This document shows, piece after piece, positions 51,997-59,229 of a stretch of 64,000 bases of DNA. The position numbers and the translations under genes were made by a program. How positions within the stretch are numbered: the first letter of the stretch is position 1; every line of letters begins with the position of its first letter. Location of the stretch: the NCBI GenBank assembly GCA_900541865.1, contig UQLO01000003.1, positions 1-64,000 of the forward strand, in the 5' to 3' direction. The notes under the pieces were generated by a model. The model had not been told where the DNA came from and ran no database searches. It was given only the letters and a program-made list of their open reading frames with translations. This stretch comes from an uncultured Porphyromonadaceae bacterium (lineage in GTDB: Bacteria > Bacteroidota > Bacteroidia > Bacteroidales > Muribaculaceae).

Positions 51997-52796
51997 CAGT
52001 CGAATAAGTCGGCAAATGGGTCATCGTATTCACCTTTAGTTCCAACAAAGGTGTGAAGTACAACGACATTGTGTAATTCTTTACGGCGAACTTCTATGAT
52101 GCACTCAGCATCAAGAAGTTCTTGAAAGTCTGATTCCTTGACTGCATCTTCATCGCAATCCCACAGATAGACCGGCGTATCGGGGAGAGAATCAATGGCT
52201 GCTTTAGCGTCTATCAAACTTAAATTTTTTATGGTGCGCAGAACTTTGATTGCAGGGACTTTCGTTGTGCCCACAAGTCCAACAATATAAGCGGCAACAT
52301 TTGTTTCCCACTCGGCCAGATTGTATCTCAAATCGGTGTATTTGTCTACGGCGATTTGGAAATAGGCGCAGGCGCAGCCGGAGAAGAAATAGCGGTCAAC
52401 CTCGTTGAACGATATTCGTGGGTCAAGATAGATGCAGTTCTGCTCAATCTTGACCTTTTCGAGGATGAGCCGCGACATAAACTGCCGGAACAGCTCGCGC
52501 ATGGTTTCCATGCACTCGTTGCGAGCGTCCATATCCTCGGCAGCGTGGCGCATGGCGAGGAAAACGGTCTTGATTCGGCGAGTCCTCGGCGAGTTGTTGA
52601 GTTCGGTGTAGCCATCGGCTATATCCGAAACGCAACAGAAGGCCGTGGTGGTCTGCATAGATTGCAGGGCCTCCTCGAAGCCCTCCAATCCGCTGACCTT
52701 GCAGAAAACAAATTGCTCCTTTTGAGCCAATTTGTTTTGAGCGAGCAGGTTTTCAAAGAAAACGCTCGCGTTCCAATCTGAGAGTGGTTGCGTCAT
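51996..52796 (-). CDS. Phage protein with a ribosomal L7/L12 C-terminal-like domain
   Basis: 266 residues. The N-terminal 160 residues are not recognised, though their position suggests a connector or tail-terminator-like role. Residues about 166-240 (LVGTTKVPAIKVLRTIKNLSLIDAKAAIDSLP ... FQELLDAECIIEVRRKE) follow the L7/L12 C-terminal domain pattern of KV-x-VIK-x-VR-x-x-TGL-x-LKEAK-x-LV-x-x-P then an alpha-beta with AG-x-x-VE. That fold normally recruits translation factors. Overlaps both neighbours by 1-4 bp. Confidence 0.55.
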   Translation of the reverse strand: MTQPLSDWNASVFFENLLAQNKLAQKEQFVFCKVSGLEGFEEALQSMQTTTAFCCVSDIADGYTELNNSPRTRRIKTVFLAMRHAAEDMDARNECMETMRELFRQFMSRLILEKVKIEQNCIYLDPRISFNEVDRYFFSGCACAYFQIAVDKYTDLRYNLAEWETNVAAYIVGLVGTTKVPAIKVLRTIKNLSLIDAKAAIDSLPDTPVYLWDCDEDAVKESDFQELLDAECIIEVRRKELHNVVVLHTFVGTKGEYDDPFADLFD

Positions 52797-53536
52797 TTCT
52801 TCGTGGCATTTTGAAGTTCCTTATATTCGCGAGCCTGGGCGTTAAGCTCGGTGAGCGCCCGCCACGTGTCAAGGGCAAGAATCTCTTGCTCCTTAGTCAC
52901 GTCACCTTTTGTGAGCGCACGGATTTGTGCATTCATAGCATCTTCGACGGCGGCAGCCGAAGAAGTGCCCAAAAGGTTGTCGCCATCCGAGGCGACCGGT
53001 TGGAGGAAGTCGGGATATTTGCGAGCGAAGAAGTCTTTGAGCGATGCAACCCAGTAGAACACCGCGATTCGGTTCTCAGCCGAGAGCGGGGTTTTGATGC
53101 CGGGATAGAGGACGCTTGCGAGTTCATCGAGCAGATCGTCCGACTGAGTGGTGAGATAACCTTGATAGAGGTTGTCAACCACGATGTATGTTTCAAACGG
53201 CACTCCCTGGAAGTCAGCCGCAAGTGCGGGGCGACGGTTGAGCTTGGAGGGTCTGACCGGCGTAGTCGGCAGGTTGGCGAGCCATTCGAGATGCGGCAGT
53301 ATCTCGGCGAGCATTACGGGCGTGACCTCAAAAAGGAATTTTCCCTTTTTGAGCAGATAAGCGCCCGACTCCTGTCGGCCAACAACCTTAGTGCAGCTCC
53401 ATTGGAGCAAGCAGAGGGTCTTCATCTCGTCAGAGGTGAAGTCGGCGGCGAGGAGCGAATAAACGTAGCGGAGCTGTTTATCTCCGAGTTCAGCCCAATT
53501 TGAGGGTATCTGAAAATTGATGGATAATGTCTGCAT
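52793..53536 (-). CDS. Conserved phage hypothetical protein
   Basis: 247 residues. Not recognised by function, but the opening MQTLSINFQIPSNWAELGDKQLRYVYSLLAADFTSDEMKTLCLLQW resembles proteins seen in this position in Bacteroidales prophages. Helical, soluble, with an acidic middle and a Lys-rich end (EYKELQNATKK). First gene of the unit 53536-51565, with its own phage-type promoter about 25 bp upstream. Confidence 0.5.
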   Translation of the reverse strand: MQTLSINFQIPSNWAELGDKQLRYVYSLLAADFTSDEMKTLCLLQWSCTKVVGRQESGAYLLKKGKFLFEVTPVMLAEILPHLEWLANLPTTPVRPSKLNRRPALAADFQGVPFETYIVVDNLYQGYLTTQSDDLLDELASVLYPGIKTPLSAENRIAVFYWVASLKDFFARKYPDFLQPVASDGDNLLGTSSAAAVEDAMNAQIRALTKGDVTKEQEILALDTWRALTELNAQAREYKELQNATKK

Positions 53537-53562
53537 AAGAAAAGTGCTTTATCGTACTGAGG

Positions 53563-53598
53563 CAAAAGTACGGTAAAGCGACTAATGGGAAAAAGACA
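53563..53598 (-). promoter_or_regulatory. Phage-type promoter before the 247-residue gene
   Basis: Minus strand TGTCTTTT (53598-53591), 20 bp, TACTTTTG (53570-53563). The hairpin at 53603-53626 lies 4 bp upstream so that TGTCTTTT also serves as its T tract. Confidence 0.72.
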
Positions 53599-53602
53599 AG
53601 CC

Positions 53603-53626
53603 AAAAGCCTCCGAGTGGAGGCTTTT
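53603..53626 (-). terminator. Intrinsic terminator fused to the following promoter
   Basis: Perfect 10-bp stem AAAAGCCTCC/GGAGGCTTTT with a 4-nt loop, followed on the minus strand by TGTCTTTTTC. Confidence 0.85.
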
Positions 53627-53644
53627 GTGAGAGATGCGGGTCGT

Positions 53645-53899
53645 TCAATTCTCGCCGTCCTCGGAGTAGACTGTGACGCCCTGGAGGTAGGCGGCGCAGT
53701 CGGCGAATTTGCCGATGGCGAGGCCGAAGGCCACGGTGCGGTTCGGAGCGAAGATGTAGTCGCAGAGGCAGTTGGAGCCGTCGGTGAACTGCGCATAGGC
53801 GAAGAATGAGCGCCATCCTTTGGGGCAGTTGTCGCGCTGCGAGTAGTCGGTGATGTTACCGAAAGTTTCCTGTTTGATTTTTTTGTCGGGGAGTATCAT
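53645..53899 (-). CDS. Small phage protein
   Basis: 84 residues (MILPDKKIKQETFGNITDYSQRD) with four cysteines (about residues 25, 43, 45, 68) and mixed beta strands. Not recognised. It is a single-gene unit between hairpin element C upstream and the terminator at 53603 downstream. Confidence 0.5.
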   Translation of the reverse strand: MILPDKKIKQETFGNITDYSQRDNCPKGWRSFFAYAQFTDGSNCLCDYIFAPNRTVAFGLAIGKFADCAAYLQGVTVYSEDGEN

Positions 53900-53957
53900 A
53901 ATGCTAATGTTTAATGGGTTATGTGCCGAAGCACGTTAGATTTTACGCGCAATGGTA

Positions 53958-54069
53958 AGAATGTGCATAGGAGGCTGAGAGAGTCAAGGGTATGCCGGAA
54001 AATACTCTCCGCAGGAGGAAGATTTTCAGAGCATATTCACGAAGCCCTTGACCTGCCGACGCATATTCT
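53958..54069. repeat. Nested long hairpin, element C
   Basis: Pairs from outside in: AGAATGTGC/GCATATTCT (one G-T), GTCAAGGG/CCCTTGAC (53983/54045, the same 8-bp stem as in element B), GAAAAT/ATTTTC (53998/54022), CTCC/GGAG. It lies 59 bp upstream of the 84-residue gene. Confidence 0.72.
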
Positions 54070-54076
54070 AATTTCG
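54046..54076 (+). promoter_or_regulatory. Plus-strand promoter-like site in element C
   Basis: CCTTGAC, 16 bp, TAATTTCG (54069-54076); one mismatch from the -7 consensus. Same arrangement as in elements B and D. Confidence 0.35.
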
Positions 54077-54175
54077 CATAGTAAAATCACGCGCTCCGTG
54101 CCATAGCCCCATTAGCGTTATGCCCGATGAAAAAATAAGGGAACTGAGTATCAACGAATACTGCGCGGCGACTGC

Positions 54176-55009
54176 TCAAAAGAAATAACCGGGCGCATTC
54201 TTCTTATTGCGGAACACCGGCGGAGCGAACAACTGAGCCGTCTCCGAGCCGTGCCACTCGGCAAATTCCTCCTCTCGCTGACGGATATAGTTCACTATGT
54301 CAGCGAGGCGGCGAGAGTTGAACGACCCACCTTTTAGATAGCCCACCACTTGGGCTTTGACTTGGTCGGCAACTACCTTTCGAGGCTGAGTCAGATCTGA
54401 GCGCAGATTTTCGGAGCGAAGTGCTGACATCAGCTCCGGCGAGAACCATTCTTCGGCAAGCGAGGCTTCGAGGTCAATGACCTGTGGGCGAAGTTCGAGG
54501 TAACGCTCCCACTTGGGAGTGTTGCCGGGCACCTGCTCCACGATGTCAAGAGTGGGGAAAAGTGTGCCGCCGAAGTAGTCGGCGCGGTCGGAGTTGAGCC
54601 ACTGCGAAACTCCCGGCAGGAGCGGCAGCAACTGCGAGATGCACTCGTCGCGCAGTGCGAGGAGCGAGCCGATTAGGCGGTCGACGCGCTGCTTGGAGGC
54701 CGGTGTGAGGTTTGTGGTCTGTGTGACCGCAAAACCGTTGGGGGTGAAAACGAGGTCGAGCGAGGGCAAGGCGAGCCGCAACGCCTCGGCTACTATGAGC
54801 CGGGCGGTGAGGGTGCGGATTGGATTGTCGGCGGTGTAGCCGACAATAGAGGTGAAGGACTTTTGCGCAGTAAAAGTACGTATCACCCAATCCTCGGCGG
54901 CTTGCAGGTGTACCGCGATTTTGTCAAAAAGAGCGGTCTCCCCCTTGACATTCACAATCATATTGGGAATGTGGGGAGCGAGCGTTTCTTGGTCAGTTAT
55001 CAGTTTCAT
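54176..55009 (-). CDS. Phage head/connector-like protein (DUF6712-like)
   Basis: 277 residues (MKLITDQETLAPHIPNMI). Helical, with YLELRPQVIDLEASLAEEWFSPELM in the middle and ADIVNYIRQREEEFAEWHGSE near the end. I link it to the DUF6712 type of Bacteroidales phage proteins by overall look, without certainty. It follows the portal-like gene by 21 bp, where head-tail connectors usually lie. Confidence 0.45.
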   Translation of the reverse strand: MKLITDQETLAPHIPNMIVNVKGETALFDKIAVHLQAAEDWVIRTFTAQKSFTSIVGYTADNPIRTLTARLIVAEALRLALPSLDLVFTPNGFAVTQTTNLTPASKQRVDRLIGSLLALRDECISQLLPLLPGVSQWLNSDRADYFGGTLFPTLDIVEQVPGNTPKWERYLELRPQVIDLEASLAEEWFSPELMSALRSENLRSDLTQPRKVVADQVKAQVVGYLKGGSFNSRRLADIVNYIRQREEEFAEWHGSETAQLFAPPVFRNKKNAPGYFF

Positions 55010-55030
55010 AAGAGTTGATGTGTTGATGAG

Positions 55031-56368
55031 TTAGAGGGTTGATGAGTTGGCTACTCGTCCACTCGTCACTGTTTCACTCGTCACCTCTTTTGCGTCTTGG
55101 TGTTCGTCTAAGGTGGTGAGCTGCATGAAGGGGCAATCGACTTTCACGCCCTGCCAGCCGTTGAAGCGGATGATAATTCGGTGAACGGTAAAAAGCAGGT
55201 CGTGATAGGGCTTTTGGAGGGCTTGCGCGATGGTGTAAAGCTCGCGTTTGTCCGAGCCCGAGTTGTTGCTCTGGGCCTTTCCGGGCACAGAGCCAACGAG
55301 ATTTGAGTGAACGCGCAGCGTGAAACAAATCATATTGATTGCCTCCTGTATGTCGGTGGCGTAGTCACCGCCCTCCTTTGCGTCGTCAATCTTGTTGATT
55401 ACGACATCGTGCTGCTCTTTGCCATCGGGCGAGATATAGAATGTGGAGAACCAGGCTTTGCCGCTGTTCTCGGCGCCGGTGAGAAAGTCAAGGATTGACT
55501 GCTTCTCACGTACAATGCGTTCCTGCTGCTTGCGGCGGTCGGTGATGCCCTCGGCGCGGAAGATGCCCTCCCAATACTTGCCCGACACCTCTATGTGGTA
55601 CTTGATTGGGGCTGAGTTTCGGAGCTTCGCCTCTTTGGCGATGCCGATGAGTTGCTTGATGTTGTACCATTTCCCCTTGAAAAGCGCAGCGTAGTGGGGA
55701 ATGGGATAATAGGTTGAGTCGGGAGTGGGAACGCGAGTGAGCACTGCGAACTTGCGGCAGCGCGAGCCGGAGGCAATGCGCTCCTGGAGGTCACGCCACG
55801 GCGAGGCCGGGTCAAGCAACTCAATGACCTCAATGTCCTGCGGCGCGGAGAGGGCCCGCCAATTGGCGTAAAGGATTTTGGGGATGCGGCCCGATTTGTC
55901 GGCCACGGCAAAGCGGCAGTAGCAGGCCTCCTTGCGCAGCAGCCGCACAATCTTCGTGCCCTCTCCGTTGAGGATGAGAACACTGACGGCGAAGCCGAAG
56001 TGTTTGAAATCCTGACAGACGCCGAGCCAATAGGCGGCGAGGTCGTTGTCGAGCAGCCACTCGTCAACCTCGTTGGCGCTGGGCTGCGAGGCGGAGGCAG
56101 TGTCGTAGACAAGGCCGGAGCCGAAGCAGACCTCGGCGTTGAAAAGTTGGCAGGTGGCCAACGTTTCATCGCTCTCAATGAGGTTGATGACGTTGTAGGG
56201 CATCTGATTGTCAGCGCCCCACGGCATATACGCGAGGTTGTCGTTGACGACAACTGGCGTTATGTCGCCGTCCTCTTTGAAAACCGCCGAGGTTTTCAAC
56301 TGAAAGGCGGCGCGGGCGGTAATGCCCGGAATATCTTCGACTGAGTTGTAGTTGAGCGAATTATCCAT
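55031..56368 (-). CDS. Portal-like phage protein
   Basis: 445 residues from the ATG at 56368 (MDNSLNYNSVEDIPG); the open frame upstream overlaps the previous gene and is basic. The order of elements resembles portal proteins: GADNQMPYNVINLIESDETLATCQLFNAEVCFGSGLVY early, KHFGFAVSVLILNGEGTKIVRLLRKE, PIPHYAALFKGKWYNIKQLIGIAKEAKLRN, a helical stem region, and a C-terminal tail. If correct this is the only head-vertex gene seen. A divergent baseplate protein is an alternative. Confidence 0.5.
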   Translation of the reverse strand: MDNSLNYNSVEDIPGITARAAFQLKTSAVFKEDGDITPVVVNDNLAYMPWGADNQMPYNVINLIESDETLATCQLFNAEVCFGSGLVYDTASASQPSANEVDEWLLDNDLAAYWLGVCQDFKHFGFAVSVLILNGEGTKIVRLLRKEACYCRFAVADKSGRIPKILYANWRALSAPQDIEVIELLDPASPWRDLQERIASGSRCRKFAVLTRVPTPDSTYYPIPHYAALFKGKWYNIKQLIGIAKEAKLRNSAPIKYHIEVSGKYWEGIFRAEGITDRRKQQERIVREKQSILDFLTGAENSGKAWFSTFYISPDGKEQHDVVINKIDDAKEGGDYATDIQEAINMICFTLRVHSNLVGSVPGKAQSNNSGSDKRELYTIAQALQKPYHDLLFTVHRIIIRFNGWQGVKVDCPFMQLTTLDEHQDAKEVTSETVTSGRVANSSTL

Positions 56369-56385
56369 AATGAGCGAGGTTTGGA

Positions 56386-56619
56386 TTAAAGAAAAATTTC
56401 GAGGCCGTTGACGGCGAAGATGCAAACATCTCTGATTTTGCGGATTTCGCCGGAGGTCAGCAACTTCACGTTGCGCCAACCGCCGTAGTAGTCGTAACGG
56501 AGCGAAATGCAGTTGTTCAACTGCAAGATTGAGCCGTCAGACTTCCACACCTGGAGGTCGACGGGGTCGCCGGAGTTAAGAATATGGCGAGCGGTTGATA
56601 TGTGGATTGATTTGGCCAT
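56386..56619 (-). CDS. Small phage protein
   Basis: 77 residues (MAKSIHISTARHILNSGDPVDLQVWKSDGSILQLNNCISLRYDYYGG), predicted mostly beta. The TAATG overlap with the upstream gene's stop shows translational coupling. The GDPVDLQVWKSDGSI part looks like a small OB or SH3-like barrel. Function unknown. Confidence 0.55.
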   Translation of the reverse strand: MAKSIHISTARHILNSGDPVDLQVWKSDGSILQLNNCISLRYDYYGGWRNVKLLTSGEIRKIRDVCIFAVNGLEIFL

Positions 56620-57734
56620 TAGCTGAAGGGTAAGGTGTATGGGGATTTGAATATGCCGGGCGATGCCGACAGGAGGACGTGAGGCCGGTGGTCGGCGTAT
56701 CGCCACGTGAACTTGACGGTGTTGGGCTTCTCGTCTGTATCGCTGACCTCCACCGAGGAGTCTGTGATGAGAACCGGGGCGAACAGCCACGGCTCTGAAT
56801 CATCGCAGGGATTGGCCACAAAGCGCAGCACCTCGCGTGAGGCGGCGAGTTGGTCAAGCCATTGGCACTCGTCAGAGGTCAGCGGGCCGCACTCCACCTC
56901 GAATGTCTGCTCCACCTTTTGGTCGTAGAACGATGAAGTGCCGTTCACTACTGCCGTGGAGCGGTCAACGTCAGTCTTCGAGGTGGTGACGCAGGGAAGC
57001 GTGGCAACGTCAAGGACGTTGAAGCAGTTGCGGAAGATGAACGAGCCGCCCATTGAGAGAGCGCCGTCGACGTAGGCGGTTACGGCGCGTTGGCCGACAC
57101 GGACGGTGTAGCCGACAATCTCAATGGCGTAGGTTTTCAAGCCATAGATGTCGGCCATTACGTTGACGAGCGAGGGCTGCGAGATATTGAGCTGCGCAAC
57201 GCCGGTGCCGGCGGCTTTGACGTTGGTGCCGTTCAGAGTGCCGTAGTGGTCGCGGACCACGGAGGGCTCGGCGGCGTTGCGCCACTTGACGTTGATGTGG
57301 GCGGTGATGTCCTCGTCCTTGTTGGCGAAGTAGAAAAGCGAGAGCGTGTCGCCTGGGGCGACGCGCCGCGTCTGCAAGGTGGTGAGGAAGTTCTCGGCCA
57401 GGAACTCGGAGGGCAATGTGCAGAGCGTGTAGCGGTCGCAATGAAGCACGTTGAGCGCCATAGAGTCGTGGACTGACGAGCCTGAACCTACGGCGAGAGT
57501 GAACGAGGCGTAGGCCGTGCCGCCGCTGCGCATCTCGGCTTCGATGAGCGAGGCAATGTCGTAGAGCGTGACGGAGCCGCCGTAGGCGTAGTAACGCTCC
57601 GACAGAAGGACGCGCTGGCCGGTGGAGGCGGTCAGCGTGACGTCAACCCAAGTGCCGTCAACGTCAATGCGCACCTCGCCAATCTGCGAGGAGAGCTGTA
57701 TGCCGGTAGGCTTATATGTAATGCGGTGACTCAT
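56619..57734 (-). CDS. Phage structural protein, tail/baseplate-like
   Basis: 371 residues (MSHRITYKPTGIQLSSQIGEVRIDVDGTWVDVTL), almost all beta strands and rich in Thr/Val/Gly, as in tail-tube or baseplate proteins. No named family recognised. The promoter's -7 box ends at 57739, only 5 bp before the ATG at 57734, so the mRNA may be leaderless. Confidence 0.5.
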   Translation of the reverse strand: MSHRITYKPTGIQLSSQIGEVRIDVDGTWVDVTLTASTGQRVLLSERYYAYGGSVTLYDIASLIEAEMRSGGTAYASFTLAVGSGSSVHDSMALNVLHCDRYTLCTLPSEFLAENFLTTLQTRRVAPGDTLSLFYFANKDEDITAHINVKWRNAAEPSVVRDHYGTLNGTNVKAAGTGVAQLNISQPSLVNVMADIYGLKTYAIEIVGYTVRVGQRAVTAYVDGALSMGGSFIFRNCFNVLDVATLPCVTTSKTDVDRSTAVVNGTSSFYDQKVEQTFEVECGPLTSDECQWLDQLAASREVLRFVANPCDDSEPWLFAPVLITDSSVEVSDTDEKPNTVKFTWRYADHRPHVLLSASPGIFKSPYTLPFS

Positions 57735-57738
57735 ACCG

Positions 57739-57774
57739 CAAAGTTAACACGGAGGGGAACGGCCATAAAAGACA
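57739..57774 (-). promoter_or_regulatory. Phage-type promoter before the 371-residue gene
   Basis: Minus strand TGTCTTTT (57774-57767), 20 bp, TAACTTTG (57746-57739). Confidence 0.7.
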
Positions 57775-57777
57775 ACT

Positions 57778-57804
57778 CACCCCGGGGCGGCGAGCCTCGG
57801 GGTG
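57778..57804 (-). terminator. Terminator fused to the following promoter
   Basis: CACCCCG/CGGGGTG stem with an inner GC region; on the minus strand the hairpin is followed 3 bp later by TGTCTTTTAT, which is also the promoter's upstream box. Confidence 0.65.
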
Positions 57805-57830
57805 GCTGGGGAGAGAGGAAAAGAGGGGGC

Positions 57831-58031
57831 TTATGCCACCCCCTGTATCATGCAATAGTCGGCGTCGACTACCATAGAGGCTGCAATGCTGAGGGCCTCG
57901 TCGCCATCGGCGGCTTCAATCTCGAAGATGTGGCTTTCGCCGTCGAAGGTGATAACCTCGATTGTGAAGATGCTGAGGACGTTGTCGGAGGAGAAGGAGT
58001 TGAAGTTCGAGGAAGAAAATACTGCTGTCAT
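57831..58031 (-). CDS. Small acidic phage protein
   Basis: 66 residues: FTIEVITFDGESHIFEIEAADGDEALSIAASMVVDADYCMIQGVA, a compact beta-beta-alpha-beta type fold. I recall similar short acidic proteins in Bacteroidales prophages but no function. It has an own terminator (57778) and shares the leader motif ATCACCCTCAAA with the gene at 48431. Confidence 0.55.
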   Translation of the reverse strand: MTAVFSSSNFNSFSSDNVLSIFTIEVITFDGESHIFEIEAADGDEALSIAASMVVDADYCMIQGVA

Positions 58032-58114
58032 GATTTTTAGTTTTTGAGGGTGATTACTGTGCGCCGGGGCGCGTTTGATTTTTACACCGCAGAAATTGGG
58101 AGAGCTGAGGAAGT

Positions 58115-58194
58115 GACAACCAAAAATTTGATAGAGAATTTTAAGGCTCGCCGGTCAAAAAATGAGGCTCGTCCCATTTTTTTATAAAATTGTC
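58115..58194. repeat. Nested long hairpin, element E
   Basis: GACAA/TTGTC outer pair, AATTTTA/TAAAATT (58137/58185), AAAAAATG/CATTTTTT (58157/58175) with loop AGGCTCGTCC. It lies 84 bp upstream of the gene starting at 58031. Confidence 0.65.
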
Positions 58195-58622
58195 GTGGAA
58201 ATAGCGGGGCGGTTTTGGTACGGAGCGTTCAGCCCTACCTTCGCGAGTGTGAAATATCAGATGCGTTACCGATGCGCTTACATGTGATTGCCCTTGGAAA
58301 CGTTAAGAAAATCATGATAGCAGTGGTTTCGTTGGTTCATCCTCCTCGGACTGAGACTCTGGAACCGCAGACAATGACCTTTGCCTATGAACCCCGCAGG
58401 GTCGAGGTTGTCACCAAGTCGGCGGGAGCCTTCCGCTAATGAAGATTGAAGCCACCAATGGCCTAAGAGGTTCACCTTGAATTGCCTCTATGGTGGGCGA
58501 TGCTGACGTAATACCTTGTATATATGGAGGTGGTGATAGCCTCCCGACCTCTCTCCACGACTCCACGAAAAGCCGCAACGCGGTGGCCGGTCCCCGACCT
58601 CCGATGTTCAAAAATAGCGCAA
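58195..58622. other. Non-coding tract, no clear gene
   Basis: Contains a plus-strand promoter-like pair TTTG (58214-58217), 18 bp, TACCTTCG (58236-58243) and a 55-codon plus-strand frame from ATG 58272 to 58439 without homology. Nothing else is seen. Confidence 0.4.
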
Positions 58623-58658
58623 AGCCCCCTGACCCGACAGCAGGAGGGTCAAGGGGCT
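58623..58658 (-). terminator. Terminator of the small frameshifted gene
   Basis: 13-bp stem AGCCCCCTGACCC/GGGTCAAGGGGCT (one mismatch), followed on the minus strand by GCTTTGCGCTATTTTTG. Confidence 0.65.
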
Positions 58659-58678
58659 GCGCCCGGCTTTTGTGCCGG

Positions 58679-59035
58679 TTAGATGTGCGGCAGGTAAGAA
58701 CCAACCTCGCTGACCGTCTTCTGAAGCTCCTCGGCCAGGAAGTGGGCGGCGTTCTTTGCGATTATTGATTATTTAAGGTGCAAAGCGGCTTCGCCGATGA
58801 GTTGCGGTCGTCATAGCCGAACTTGGGGTGAGAGAAGTGGTAGATGATTGGCAGGATGATGTCGCGGAACATTGATTGTTGGAGGGTGCGGTGCATCGTT
58901 GAGATGCCGGCGATGAAGTTGTCGCGGTTGACCGCGAAGCAGGGCGAGGCTTGACCGAGCCAACCCGTAGATGTTGACGGCGTCTTCGATTGCCTTGGCG
59001 AGCTTGTACTCACGAGATTCAGTTACTTGTGCCAT
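58679..59035 (-). pseudogene. Small phage gene with apparent frameshifts
   Basis: The minus strand starts MAQVTESREYKLAKAIEDAVNIYG, then coding-like sequence continues in another frame (NRDNFIAGISTMHRTLQQSMFRDIILPIIYHFSHPKFGYDDRN) and again in a third (AKNAAHFLAEELQKTVSEVGSYLPHI, stop at 58679). Two single-base changes would join them into one protein of about 118 residues. Programmed frameshifting or base-calling errors are possible alternatives to decay. Confidence 0.5.
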
Positions 59036-59077
59036 AGTGAAATGGGTTTTGGGGTTGAACACTGAGGGAGATTGCCT

Positions 59078-59229
59078 CCCCTTTTACACTGCCGCATAAG
59101 TTCCTTATTCGGGGCATAAGGTCAAGGGTGATTGCCGTTCTGCAACGTAGCGAAGAACGGTGAAACGCCGGGCGCACACCTGCCCTTGACGGCCACTAAT
59201 AAGGGAATACCTTTGCGGTGGAAAAGGGG
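59078..59229. repeat. Nested long hairpin, element B
   Basis: From outside in: CCCCTTTT/AAAAGGGG (59078/59222), CCGCA/TGCGG, AAG/CTT, TTCCTTATT/AATAAGGGAA (one bulge; 59101/59198), GTCAAGGG/CCCTTGAC (59121/59183), CCGTTCT/AGAACGG (59135/59154). About 150 nt, 43 bp upstream of the gene starting at 59035. Confidence 0.78.
59184..59215 (+). promoter_or_regulatory. Plus-strand promoter-like site in element B
   Basis: CCTTGAC (59184-59190), 17 bp, TACCTTTG (59208-59215). It lies in the right arm of the hairpin and points to the following tract. Confidence 0.45.

Noticed and set aside
57739..57746. TAACTTTG as an ordinary host promoter
   Set aside because: No TTTG at -33; the TGTCTTTT at exactly 20 bp, shared by four other sites, explains it better as the phage type.
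58272..58439. Possible 55-residue plus-strand gene downstream of a promoter-like site
   Set aside because: No homology and no conserved feature; kept only as a note within the tract.
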